Shown here one piece after another: positions 8,357 through 17,061 of a DNA stretch of 64,000 nucleotides. The position numbers were made by a program, and so were the translations under genes. Each line of letters opens with the position of its first letter. Position 1 is the first letter of the stretch. Where the stretch lies: contig JAWKWL010000006.1 of assembly GCA_041397525.1 (NCBI GenBank), forward strand, positions 186,001-250,000. The letters are read 5' to 3'. Below the pieces are notes generated by a model, which did no database searches, was not told where the DNA came from, and saw only the letters and a program-made list of their open reading frames with translations. The stretch comes from BOKV01 sp041397525. Lineage in GTDB: Bacteria; Pseudomonadota; Alphaproteobacteria; Rhizobiales; Rhizobiaceae.

Positions 8357-9913
8357 CTAGCTGGCCCTTTTTTCCACAAAGGCGCGCTTTTCCCGGCGAC
8401 GTTGCACGGAGGAGGGAATGTTCATCGATTCACGGTACTTGGCGACGGTTCGCCGTGCGATTTCAATGCCAGCCTGTTGCAGGGCTTCGACTATCGCATC
8501 GTCAGACAGCACATTCTGTGCCGATTCCATCGAAATCATCTGCCGTATCTGGTGGCGGACCGATTCCGCCGAATGGGTTTCATCGCCCTGTGTCGACGAA
8601 ATTGCCGAAGTAAAGAAGAATTTCATCTCGAACAGGCCACGATCGGTCATCATGTATTTGTTGGCGGTGACGCGACTGACCGTAGATTCATGCATCTTGA
8701 TCGCTTCGGCAATGGTCTTGAGGTTGAGCGGACGCAAATGTTCGATGCCGAATGCCAGAAACATGTCCTGCTGGCGTACAATTTCCGTGGCCACTTTCAG
8801 GATGGTCTGCGCCCGCTGGTCGAGGCTCTTGGTCAGCCAACTGGCTGTTTGCAGGCACTCGGTAATGAAGGTCTTGTCCGCCTCGTTGCGGCAGGCCCTG
8901 CTGATTTCTGCATAATAGGTCCGGTTGACCAGAACCCGGGGCAAGGCATCGGGATTGAGTTCAATGGTCCAGCTGCCATCTGGCCGGGGTGACACCAGAA
9001 CATCGGGAACCACGGCCTGGACCGGGTCACTGGCGAAGGCGCTGCCGGGACGCGGATCAAGCGCGCGGATTTCGCGCACCATGTCGGCAATGTCTTCCTG
9101 GTCGACGCCACAAATACGGGTAAGTTGCGGGAAGTCGCGTTTTGCCAGAAGATCCAGATTGGCGACCAATGCCTGCATCGCCGGGTCGAAACGGTCAAGT
9201 TCCCGCAATTGTATGGCAAGGCATTCCGACAGGTTGCGGGCTGCGACACCGCTCGGTTCAAATCCCTGGACAACGCAAAGTACTGCCTCGACATCCTCCA
9301 TATCGGCACCAAGGGCGACGGCGATTTCCCCCAATGGTCGACGCAAGTAGCCGTCCTCGTCAACCGATCCGGCAATTTCCTCGGCGATGAAACGGTCGGC
9401 GGGCGTTTTCAGCGCCCCTGGAATCTGCTCGCGAAGAACTTCGCGAAGGGTTTGCGGGCGTGCCGCAAACGCCTCCATGCCGTCGGCATCAATGTCATCA
9501 AAACCGCCACCCGCGCCAGAACCGCCACCGGCTCCAAGACCGGTGGAAGGACCATGCGCGGCGATCGCGGGCATGTCGGCATCGAAACTGTTTTCGATGG
9601 AAGTGCCGAGATTCTCCTCAATCACGCTGCTCGAAACATCTAGATCGCCGTTTACGAGGTTCGTCGCATCATCCGCGTCCGGCTTCCTTTGCGAAGTCGG
9701 GTTATCGTCAATTTCATGGTGGGTTTCGTGGCCTTGCAGATTGTCGCGATCATCACTTGCCAGTTCAAGCAGCGGGTTCTTCTCAATCTCACGGTCGATG
9801 AACTGGAAAAGCTCGAGATGGCTGAGTTGCAGCAGGCGAATCGACTGCATCAACTGGGGTGTCATCACCAGTGATTGCGACTGTTTGAACTGCAATTTGG
9901 CGGAAAGCGCCAT
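8357..9913 (-). CDS. rpoN: RNA polymerase sigma-54 factor
   Basis: About 518 residues from the ATG at 9913, where the protein begins MALSAKLQFKQSQSLVMTP, the conserved N-terminal activator-interaction region. An in-frame ATG at 9949 would add 12 residues but lacks a ribosome-binding site. Region II is acidic and glycine-rich; region III contains the core-binding and helix-turn-helix parts and ends with the RpoN box ARRTVAKYRE that contacts the -24 element. Sigma-54 drives nitrogen, dicarboxylate and other enhancer-dependent genes. It follows lptB and precedes hpf on the same strand, as in most proteobacteria. Confidence 0.97.
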   Translation of the reverse strand: MALSAKLQFKQSQSLVMTPQLMQSIRLLQLSHLELFQFIDREIEKNPLLELASDDRDNLQGHETHHEIDDNPTSQRKPDADDATNLVNGDLDVSSSVIEENLGTSIENSFDADMPAIAAHGPSTGLGAGGGSGAGGGFDDIDADGMEAFAARPQTLREVLREQIPGALKTPADRFIAEEIAGSVDEDGYLRRPLGEIAVALGADMEDVEAVLCVVQGFEPSGVAARNLSECLAIQLRELDRFDPAMQALVANLDLLAKRDFPQLTRICGVDQEDIADMVREIRALDPRPGSAFASDPVQAVVPDVLVSPRPDGSWTIELNPDALPRVLVNRTYYAEISRACRNEADKTFITECLQTASWLTKSLDQRAQTILKVATEIVRQQDMFLAFGIEHLRPLNLKTIAEAIKMHESTVSRVTANKYMMTDRGLFEMKFFFTSAISSTQGDETHSAESVRHQIRQMISMESAQNVLSDDAIVEALQQAGIEIARRTVAKYRESMNIPSSVQRRREKRAFVEKRAS

Positions 9914-10030
9914 GAAACCTGCCCTGTTTGCCTCTTTTACCGGTTCCATCCGGTGTTTTACGGGCTCTGCGACAGGTATCGTACTGCTGTGGCCCGCTTC
10001 TTGCTAGCAGACCATAGCAGCACCGCGTTC

Positions 10031-11128
10031 TCAAAGTGTAAACTGCTCTCCGAGATATGTACGCCTGACATCGGGATTGCGGACGATCTCGTCCGGGCGG
10101 CCATGGGTGAGAACCTGGCCCGACGCAATGATATAAGCGCGATCAATGAGGCCCAGTGTTTCGCGGACATTGTGGTCGGTGATCAGGACACCGATACCGC
10201 GGCGCGTCAGATGCCGGACCAGTTCCTGGATGTCACCAATTGAAATCGGGTCAATACCGGCGAAAGGTTCGTCGAGCAGCATGAAGGTCGGGCGGGTGGC
10301 AAGGGCGCGCGCAATCTCGCAACGCCGCCGCTCTCCACCCGAAAGCGCAATCGAGGGCTGCTTGCGCAAGTGCGTGATCGAGAATTCCTCCAGCAGCGCG
10401 TCAAGCTGGCGCTCGCGTTCCTTCCGGCTTGGTTCCACCACTTCAAGAACGGCGCGGATGTTGTTTTCGACCGAAAGCCCCCGGAAGATCGATGCTTCCT
10501 GCGGAAGATAGCCAATTCCCAAACGCGCCCGGCGATACATCGGGGTCGCGGTGATGTCATAACCGTCGAGCTCGATACGCCCGGCATCGGGCTGGATAAG
10601 GCCGGTGATCATGTAGAAGCAGGTGGTCTTGCCAGCGCCGTTGGGACCGAGCAGGCCAACCGCCTCACCGCGCCTGACACCCAGTGTCACGCCGCGAACA
10701 ACCTGGCGCCCCTTGAAGCCTTTCTGCAATCCGGTGACGGCCAACACGCCTTCACGACCCTTGCGCTGCGGACCTGCCGATGCCGCAAGTGGTGATGATT
10801 TGCCGGTTGAAGCCGGGCTGGCATTGCCCCTTGGCGAGTTTGCGGTTCCTGCCGGCGGCTGCGGCACAGGTTTGCCATTCAGGCGGGAGGCACCGGCTGC
10901 AGGTGATTTTGGCGCCTTGTCCCTGCCCAGGGCACCCAGAACCGACGTCGCGACAAGCCTGAGCGACGCGGCAGTATCGCCAAGCCAGTCGCCCAGCTTG
11001 CCACCCGCGCCAATGGACTTTGGCTTTGGTGACACGGGCTTTTGGGGCTTGGGCGCCTGCCTTGCAGCCGGCTTGCCAGAATTGTTGCGTCTTGCCGGAT
11101 CCAAGGGCTGATAAACCTCTCCGCTCAC
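10031..11128 (-). CDS. lptB: LptB, ATPase of the LPS transporter, with long N-terminal extension
   Basis: The ABC ATPase core begins near residue 127 and is standard: Walker A GPNGAGKTT (161-169), signature LSGGERRR, Walker B FMLLDEP and switch His in ITDHNV. With LptFG it powers extraction of LPS from the inner membrane and its passage along LptC-LptA. The core alone is the usual size (about 240 residues), but here a Pro/Ala/Ser/Lys-rich, probably disordered extension of about 125 residues precedes it. The ATG overlaps the lptA stop by 4 bases (ATGA), so the extension is genuinely in frame from that coupled start. Confidence 0.93.
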   Translation of the reverse strand: MSGEVYQPLDPARRNNSGKPAARQAPKPQKPVSPKPKSIGAGGKLGDWLGDTAASLRLVATSVLGALGRDKAPKSPAAGASRLNGKPVPQPPAGTANSPRGNASPASTGKSSPLAASAGPQRKGREGVLAVTGLQKGFKGRQVVRGVTLGVRRGEAVGLLGPNGAGKTTCFYMITGLIQPDAGRIELDGYDITATPMYRRARLGIGYLPQEASIFRGLSVENNIRAVLEVVEPSRKERERQLDALLEEFSITHLRKQPSIALSGGERRRCEIARALATRPTFMLLDEPFAGIDPISIGDIQELVRHLTRRGIGVLITDHNVRETLGLIDRAYIIASGQVLTHGRPDEIVRNPDVRRTYLGEQFTL

Positions 11129-12606
11129 TGGTTGCCCGCAGATTTCGGCGTGAAGAGCATCTTGACGCGGCCAGCGCCAGCGTCAGGACAGCTTTTCATC
11201 TGGGCGAAATTCGTGGCCAGGTTGAAATCCAGTTCGCAGCCTTTTACGACATTTTTGCCCTGGCTCAATACAACATTTCCAATCAGGTATGCATGGTTTT
11301 CCTGCATCCGCACAACCGCACGGTCTGCGGTGACAACCTGATCGGCTGAAGTCAGCCGGACCTTTCCGGGAGCATCGATCTGCCGGATGCCACCGCCAAG
11401 CCCACCGGGTGCCGATTTCGCGCCGCCCGATCCCCGAAGGAAACTGACCGTCAGGCGCGCCGTGGTCAAGACACTGCTTCCCTGCTCGACGCGGACATTG
11501 CCGACCAGCGTTGCCGTCTGTCGAGGCATGTCGACAACTGCCGAATTGGCGGAAGCCGTCTGGTCCTTTGATTGCAGGACCACGCGGCCAGGGGCAGTAA
11601 TCTTGCGAACCCCGCCAACACCCTGCGCCCCGTCACGGTTATCCGGCAGGAACTCGATGTTCAGCAGGTTGGTGCGAATGGAACTCTGACCGTCATTGAC
11701 GATCACATTGCCATTTAGCACCGCAAGCTCGTCCGCCATGCGCACTTCAAGCGTGTCGGCATCCGCAATCTGGCTGCCAGATTTGAGGCGAACGCGACCG
11801 CTGGCCAGTATCCGCTTCACATTGCTGCCCGGCAATGTTTCCTCGCCGTCACCGCTTTGATATTCGATGGCAAGATTGTTGGCATTCAGAATGCCATTGC
11901 CGTCGCTGACGATGACATTGCCGGAAAGGTTGGCAATCCGCTCTGCCATTTCCACGACCGCGCTGTCAGCCTCTGCAGTCTGCCTGGGAGATGACAATCT
12001 TACCTTTCCTGGTGCTAGCACCTTGCGAATGCCGTCGCCGGGTTGGCCGGCATCGCCGCCAAACAGGATATCCATCACCTCAGTCTCAAAAGCGCTGTCG
12101 CCCTGACTGAGTTTCACGCTTCCGGTCAGCGTGGCAACCGACTGTTCCATGTCGACCACAGCGCTTGCCGCCGAAACATTCTGGTTGCCGGTATTCATCC
12201 TGACATCGCCATCAGCGGAAATGGTGCGGATGTTGCCCGCAAGAGCATTTGCACCGGTTGTTGTATCCGGGCCATTCCCCGCCCCTGCATCCGGACTACC
12301 GGCATAGGAAACCGTAAGCTTGACCGTTTCCAGGCTGGTCCTGCCTTGCACGACTTTCACGTTGCCGTCAAAAATGGCAAGTCCCTTGCCATCCTGCACT
12401 TCGAGCCGGTCAGCGCGAATATCGGCGGGTTGGCTGCGGTCTCCGAGCGCGAAAGCTGATGCGGTGGGTTGAGGCGGCGCAGCGTTTGCCGTCGGCTGTT
12501 GGGCATGGCCATGCCCGGAATGCAGGATCACGGCCACGAACAGCACCAGCGATACATTTCCCGCAAAGCCGGGTTTATTGCCGACATTGAACATGGCACC
12601 GCTCAT
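11125..12606 (-). CDS. lptA: LptA, periplasmic LPS bridge protein with six repeat units
   Basis: 493 residues, against 185 in E. coli. After a hydrophobic signal segment (about 17-35) there is an incomplete OstA unit (62-101) and then five clearly related units at about 126-182, 193-250, 263-320, 333-390 and 407-464. Each has the form IRKxxAPGxVRL...ADSAVVxM...LxGNVxVxQG...L-hydrophobic-F. LptA forms a beta-jellyroll groove that carries LPS lipid across the periplasm and normally oligomerises end to end; this protein appears to contain several such segments in one chain. Two late cysteines (457 and 473) may form a disulfide. The gene overlaps lptC and lptB by 4 bases each. Confidence 0.9.
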   Translation of the reverse strand: MSGAMFNVGNKPGFAGNVSLVLFVAVILHSGHGHAQQPTANAAPPQPTASAFALGDRSQPADIRADRLEVQDGKGLAIFDGNVKVVQGRTSLETVKLTVSYAGSPDAGAGNGPDTTTGANALAGNIRTISADGDVRMNTGNQNVSAASAVVDMEQSVATLTGSVKLSQGDSAFETEVMDILFGGDAGQPGDGIRKVLAPGKVRLSSPRQTAEADSAVVEMAERIANLSGNVIVSDGNGILNANNLAIEYQSGDGEETLPGSNVKRILASGRVRLKSGSQIADADTLEVRMADELAVLNGNVIVNDGQSSIRTNLLNIEFLPDNRDGAQGVGGVRKITAPGRVVLQSKDQTASANSAVVDMPRQTATLVGNVRVEQGSSVLTTARLTVSFLRGSGGAKSAPGGLGGGIRQIDAPGKVRLTSADQVVTADRAVVRMQENHAYLIGNVVLSQGKNVVKGCELDFNLATNFAQMKSCPDAGAGRVKMLFTPKSAGNQ

Positions 12607-13466
12607 TGTGCAGTGCTGCCAGTGCTGGAAACGGGTGATGTACCACGCAATCCGGCTTCGGACGGAGGCATGACGCTGTCCTTTTGCGGTTGAATGGTCA
12701 TGTGCACTGAACCGGTGAACACGATTGTCTTGCCCTTGTCACTGACCGAAATGGACTGGGCACTGATATTGGCTGTGCCGATATCAACTTCAACCGGTTG
12801 CGCGCTCTTGATCGTACCGCTGCCCATGTCGATCTGGGCATCGCGGAGACGGATGGACATGCCGTCATCGGTATCGACGCTGACATTGCCACCCAGTTCA
12901 AGCGACTTGGTGTCAGCATCGTAGAGGCCGGTTCCCGCCTTGATTGCAGCGAACTTGTTGTCACTGATAGGCAATTTGCCAATAATTGACTCAAGCGAGA
13001 TCCGCGAAAGCTTCGTTGAATCCTGAACTGCCCGGTCTGCCGTCAGGTTGTAGGGCCGGTTCTGCTGATCGGTCCCATCCAAACGCGGATTGCTCATTAC
13101 CAGCTTGCCGTCCACGACCGTCGTATCGCCAATCTCGACGTCAGGAAGCCGCGAATTTGAAAAGATCGTTGCGGCAGCTATGCCGAGAATGACCACACCC
13201 GCACCGAAGGGAAGACCAAGCTTGAGGAAGCGAACCAGACGGCTGTGACGATGGGCGCGCAGAAATTCTTCTGCGCCACGTCCCGAAGACATGAAATCAA
13301 GACCGTCGGACTGTGAACGCCGTGGGTCTGACAAAGCCGGACCCCTGGCGGCACTTGCGCTACCGGCAAATTGCGGCTCGCGCCGCCAGTCCTGCAGGGT
13401 TCGGTCAGAATCGGCCAAGGGAAATCCAGATCGGTTTGAGCAGATCGCGACTTGGGCAATCAGCAA
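12603..13466 (-). CDS. lptC: LptC, inner-membrane LPS export protein
   Basis: A bitopic membrane protein: a short basic region (RAHRHSRLVRFLKLG) and one transmembrane helix are followed by a periplasmic OstA-like beta domain ending in a Ser/Pro tail. LptC receives LPS from LptBFG and passes it to LptA. The start is uncertain: the frame opens with TTG at 13466, another TTG at 13418 has a GGA spaced properly, and an ATG at 13292 lies just before the membrane anchor. It is the first gene of lptC-lptA-lptB, each overlapping the next by 4 bases. Confidence 0.85.
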   Translation of the reverse strand: MLIAQVAICSNRSGFPLADSDRTLQDWRREPQFAGSASAARGPALSDPRRSQSDGLDFMSSGRGAEEFLRAHRHSRLVRFLKLGLPFGAGVVILGIAAATIFSNSRLPDVEIGDTTVVDGKLVMSNPRLDGTDQQNRPYNLTADRAVQDSTKLSRISLESIIGKLPISDNKFAAIKAGTGLYDADTKSLELGGNVSVDTDDGMSIRLRDAQIDMGSGTIKSAQPVEVDIGTANISAQSISVSDKGKTIVFTGSVHMTIQPQKDSVMPPSEAGLRGTSPVSSTGSTAQ

Positions 13467-13615
13467 TAATGCGCTAACCGGTCACCACGGTCCGGCTGCA
13501 TGGAGGCGCAGCAACACGGTTTTCTTGTTCTTTTTACGGCAAAAGCGTTAACCATTACTTCGCCCGCCGCCAAGTGACAGCCTTCGTCAGTGTTGCCTGT
13601 GATCACTGTCGAAAA

Positions 13616-14230
13616 TCAGCTGTGGGCGAAAATGTCGTCTTCGGCCCAGCCGGCGAGGTCCAGTCGCGCGCGCCAGGGCAAGAACCGGAATGCCGCCTGC
13701 GCCAGTTCCGCGCGATTTTCCCGCTCCAGCATCATGTCGAGCCTTGCCTTCAACTGATGCAGGTGGAGCACGTCGGAGGCCGCATATTCCAGCTGCGCCT
13801 GGCTCAATTCATCCGCCGCCCAATCGGAGCTCTGCTGCTGCTTGGACATGTCGACCCCCAGCAATTCGCGGGAGATATCCTTCAGGCCATGCCGGTCGGT
13901 ATAGGTACGGACAAGCTTCGAGGCAATCTTGGTGCAATAGACAGGAGCCGTCATGACCGAAAATGCGTTGTAGAGGACTGCCACATCAAACCGGGCAAAG
14001 TGGAAGATTTTTTCAATTCCGGAGTCCCCAAGCAATCGAACGAGATTCGGGGCGGTTGTCTGTCCGCGTGCGATCTGCACCACATCGGCCGTGCCATCGC
14101 CCGGAGACAACTGAACCACGCACAACCGGTCGCGATGCGGGTTGAGGCCCAGGGTTTCCGTATCAATTGCTGCGCTGGTCGGGTAGCGCGACAGGTCAGG
14201 CAGATCACCCTTGTGAAATCTTATGGTCAT
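13616..14230 (-). CDS. rnd: Ribonuclease D (3'-5' exonuclease domain protein)
   Basis: 204 residues, a single DEDDy exonuclease domain: Exo I AIDTETLGL (Asp and Glu metal ligands), Exo II in the HFARFDVAVL stretch, and Exo III YAASDVLHL. The C-terminal HRDC domain of the longer E. coli RNase D is missing, which is normal for the short form that sits upstream of lptC in Hyphomicrobiales. It acts on 3' ends of tRNA and other structured RNAs. Confidence 0.92.
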   Translation of the reverse strand: MTIRFHKGDLPDLSRYPTSAAIDTETLGLNPHRDRLCVVQLSPGDGTADVVQIARGQTTAPNLVRLLGDSGIEKIFHFARFDVAVLYNAFSVMTAPVYCTKIASKLVRTYTDRHGLKDISRELLGVDMSKQQQSSDWAADELSQAQLEYAASDVLHLHQLKARLDMMLERENRAELAQAAFRFLPWRARLDLAGWAEDDIFAHS

Positions 14231-14372
14231 ATGTCAGCCAGCTCCACCTTTGCGTCAAAATCGGGGAACTGTTTCGCTGATATGCCGGATTTTGGCAAGG
14301 TGAAAGGATCGGCCAGGCAGATTGTAATTACGGGCACTTGACCAGCGATCCTTCCAGCCTCAATGCTGGGCA

Positions 14373-15737
14373 ATGCCGCTTCATCATCAAGATGCATATG
14401 ATCGATCCAGACCCGCCGGTTCCTGGTGGGAAATGTCCGTGCCCAAGCCCGGAATTGAGACACCCCATTTCCTTGGATCGCACCGTTTCGATATAGCCAT
14501 TGTTGGCGGTGGTTATGCCGGGCTCAACGCAGCACTGGTATTGGCGAGGGATTTCGGGCTCAAGACTGCAGTGTTCGAGGCTGGCCCCATTGGCTGGGGC
14601 GCTTCCGGGCGCAATGGCGGATTCTGCTGTCCGGGTTCAGCCAAGCTTTCCTGGGAAAAGATGCTGGCCCGCCACGGAGAGGATGAGACGAAGTCATTCC
14701 ATTCGGCACAGCGGGCTGCTGTCGATCACGTAGGCGAATTGCTCGACAACTACAAGATCGACGCCGACAGGGTCGAGCGCGGGGAACTGCTGCTGGCCCA
14801 CAAGCGGTCGCGTCTCGTCCAGTTGCGGGAAGAGTCGGAGTTGCTGATGCGCCTGTTCGGCGAGGCGACCAGGGTCTTGACACGTGAAGAACTGGAAGAG
14901 CTGGGAGCGAGCGGCCCGCAGTTTCACGGCGGGCTGCTCGGGACAACTACATTCGGCCTCAATCCGATGAAGTATCTTCGCGGGCTGGCGCGGGCCGCCG
15001 ACAATGCCGGGGTAGCACTTTTTTCCAACAGTCCGGTTCAAAACTGGCGGCAGGAGGCTGGAAGTCATATGCTGACCCTGCCCGGAGGGGAGGCGCAGGC
15101 AAGCAGGATAGTGGTCGCCACCAATGGTTATGGCGAAGACGGGTTTTCACCAACATTGCGCGGACGGTTTCTGCCTGCCCTGTCGCGAATACTGGTGACC
15201 CGCTCATTGACCAGCGATGAACTGGCGCAACAGGGCTGGACAACTACAATACCGGCGGCCGACAGCCGCAAGCTGCTGCACTATTTTCGCCTGCTGCCCG
15301 ATGGCCGATTCCTTTTTGGCGGAAGGGGCGGACTGGATGCATCCGACCGCGGCATTGCGCGCAGCCTGGCGACATTGCGGGCAAGTTTCGACGCGATGTT
15401 TCCGGCATGGCGCTCGGTCGAAACAGAATATTCATGGTCGGGCATGGTTTGCCTGACTTGGCCATTGACCCCATTTGCCGGTCGGATTGAAGGGATTGAC
15501 GGTGCCTATGCCGCCTTTGGCTGGCATGGCAATGGTGTCGCGATGGCGAGCTATGCAGGCAACAGGCTGGCGCATGTTGTTGCCGGCGATTTCAGCAATG
15601 GCAGGCAATACAGTCCGGATCCGGCGTTGCCAGCGATCATGCAGCGCCTGCCCGGGCGCTTTCCGGCCACGCGGTTCCGACTGTCCTGGCTGCGGGCGGC
15701 CTATCTCGGCTATGCCATCGCAGATGCCCTGCCCTGA
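14373..15737 (+). CDS. FAD-dependent amine oxidase (DAO family, PuuB-like)
   Basis: About 454 residues (434 if the ATG at 14433 is used; neither start has a well-spaced ribosome-binding site). The N-terminus holds the Rossmann FAD motif IAIVGGGYAGLNAALVLA, then GASGRNGGF, and the C-terminus has the FAD-contacting FGWHGNGVAMASYAGN. It belongs to the same DAO branch as the truncated gene at 1-1017, and the two are paralogues by eye. Gamma-glutamylputrescine oxidase and related enzymes are the closest families I recognise; the substrate is not determined. A class III aminotransferase of putrescine type lies elsewhere in the window (40069-41454) but is not linked. Confidence 0.85.
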   Translation: MPLHHQDAYDRSRPAGSWWEMSVPKPGIETPHFLGSHRFDIAIVGGGYAGLNAALVLARDFGLKTAVFEAGPIGWGASGRNGGFCCPGSAKLSWEKMLARHGEDETKSFHSAQRAAVDHVGELLDNYKIDADRVERGELLLAHKRSRLVQLREESELLMRLFGEATRVLTREELEELGASGPQFHGGLLGTTTFGLNPMKYLRGLARAADNAGVALFSNSPVQNWRQEAGSHMLTLPGGEAQASRIVVATNGYGEDGFSPTLRGRFLPALSRILVTRSLTSDELAQQGWTTTIPAADSRKLLHYFRLLPDGRFLFGGRGGLDASDRGIARSLATLRASFDAMFPAWRSVETEYSWSGMVCLTWPLTPFAGRIEGIDGAYAAFGWHGNGVAMASYAGNRLAHVVAGDFSNGRQYSPDPALPAIMQRLPGRFPATRFRLSWLRAAYLGYAIADALP

Positions 15738-15897
15738 GACGGGCATTCCGGGAGGCCGGTGGCTTCCCAATTGGAACCGGTCTTCAAACCGGTGTGCATT
15801 GGCCTGTGCCAGAATGCACATCGGCTGCCGGTCTTGATTGCTATCTCTGGTTCATCGGAAGGCGGTGATCGCCTCCGCAAAACCAGAGGAGAATGAC

Positions 15898-16140
15898 ATG
15901 AACAACAAGTTCACCAAGGCCATCACCACCGCACTCACCATTGCAGTCGTTTCCGGCAGCGCGCTTGCAGCCAGCACCGCAGCATCGTCTGCAGGCGGAT
16001 ATTATGGCGGCTACAAGCACCATCACCGCCATCACAACAACTACTACAGCAGCTACTACGCACCTTCCTGCCACTGGGAAAAGCACAAGTATTTCAATGG
16101 CTACCGCTGGAAGTGGAAGAGCATCAAGGTCTGCTACTGA
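15898..16140 (+). CDS. Small secreted His/Tyr-rich protein
   Basis: 80 residues. The N-terminus is a clear signal peptide (KFTKAITTALTIAVVSGSALA with likely cleavage after ALA). The mature part is a GYYGGYKHHHRHHNNYYSSYY run, then a C-terminal core with two cysteines and CHWEKHKYFNGYRWK. The ATG at 15898 has AGGAG 7-10 bases upstream. Similar small proteins are common in Hyphomicrobiales, usually unnamed. The His-rich stretch could bind metal, and the Cys pair could form a disulfide; both are inference. A strong terminator follows, so it is probably transcribed alone. Confidence 0.8.
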   Translation: MNNKFTKAITTALTIAVVSGSALAASTAASSAGGYYGGYKHHHRHHNNYYSSYYAPSCHWEKHKYFNGYRWKWKSIKVCY

Positions 16141-16164
16141 TCCCTGAAAGCCTGAACTCCTCCG

Positions 16165-16191
16165 AAAGGCTCCGCATCAGCGGAGCCTTTT
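16165..16191 (+). terminator. Intrinsic terminator of the small secreted protein gene
   Basis: An 11-bp perfect stem AAAGGCTCCGC / GCGGAGCCTTT with loop ATCA, followed by TTTT, begins 25 bases after the stop codon. Confidence 0.85.
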
Positions 16192-16268
16192 GGCGTTTCC
16201 GGGGGCTGGTTTTTATTCAATTCTTGCAGCAAACAAATCACACCAAAATCCGAACCATCGGAGAATTC

Positions 16269-17036
16269 ATGACCCGGTTCTCAGCCAATCTCGGTTTCCT
16301 GTGGAAGGAGTTGCCACTGCCGGATGCGATAGCGGCAGCAAAATCGACAGGATTTGATGCAGTCGAATGCCACTGGCCCTACGAATTTGCAGCCGGCGAA
16401 GTTCGCGCAGCACTCGACGAGGCGGGGCTGCCGATGCTCGGGCTGAATACAAGGCGGGGGAATGCACAGGCAGGTGAGTTCGGTCTCGCGGCCTTAGCCG
16501 GTCGTGAGGCCGAGGCGCGGGCGGCCATTGATGAAGCCATTGCCTTTGCCGCTGAAACCGGGACCCGCAATGTGCATGTGATGGCGGGCAATGCAGCCGG
16601 CGCGGAGGCCGATGCCTGTTTCAGGGCCAATCTTCGCCATGCGTGCAATCGCGCCGCAGCGCATGGCATCGGCATCCTGATCGAGCCGATGAATCGCCAT
16701 GACGCTCCGGGCTATTTTCTTGGCTCGGCGGCGCAGGCGGAGGCGCTGATCCACGATCTTGCGCTTCCAAATCTGAAATTGATGTTCGATTGTTACCACA
16801 TCGGGCGCTCAGGCGCTGATGTAACCAGCCTTCTCATGTCACTGCTCCCCCTGATTGGACACATCCAGTTTGCATCGGTGCCGGATCGCGGCACGCCGGA
16901 CCATGGCAATCTCGACTATCGCGAGGTTTTTTCAGCACTTGCAGCAGCAGGACATGATGCACCGCTCGGGGCAGAATACAGGCCTGTTGCCCCCACCGCC
17001 CAAACCCTGGGCTGGATGTCGAAATACAGGTCCTGA
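16269..17036 (+). CDS. hyi: Hydroxypyruvate-isomerase-like TIM-barrel protein
   Basis: 255 residues of the xylose-isomerase-like TIM-barrel (AP endonuclease 2) fold. Hyi features are visible: the N-terminal RFSANLGFLWKELPLPDA, a Glu metal ligand in LIEPMNRHDAPGYFL and FDCYHIGRSGADV. Family members isomerise hydroxypyruvate/tartronate semialdehyde or related 2-oxo-tetronates. The start ATG at 16269 has GGAG 7-10 bases upstream. It converges on the iolJ-like gene with a 25-base gap. Its substrate may be one of the sugar acids of the neighbouring block, but that is inference. Confidence 0.8.
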   Translation: MTRFSANLGFLWKELPLPDAIAAAKSTGFDAVECHWPYEFAAGEVRAALDEAGLPMLGLNTRRGNAQAGEFGLAALAGREAEARAAIDEAIAFAAETGTRNVHVMAGNAAGAEADACFRANLRHACNRAAAHGIGILIEPMNRHDAPGYFLGSAAQAEALIHDLALPNLKLMFDCYHIGRSGADVTSLLMSLLPLIGHIQFASVPDRGTPDHGNLDYREVFSALAAAGHDAPLGAEYRPVAPTAQTLGWMSKYRS

Positions 17037-17061
17037 CAAGGGCGCTGGCAGGCTGGTCGCT

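Noticed and set aside
7924..8992. Plus-strand reading frames across hpf-rpoN, for example 8231-8992
   Set aside because: They are antisense shadows of hpf and rpoN in high-GC DNA; their translations resemble no known family.
13574..14341. Long plus-strand frame opposite the RNase D gene
   Set aside because: It is antisense to a clear DEDD exonuclease and has no start signals or family motifs.
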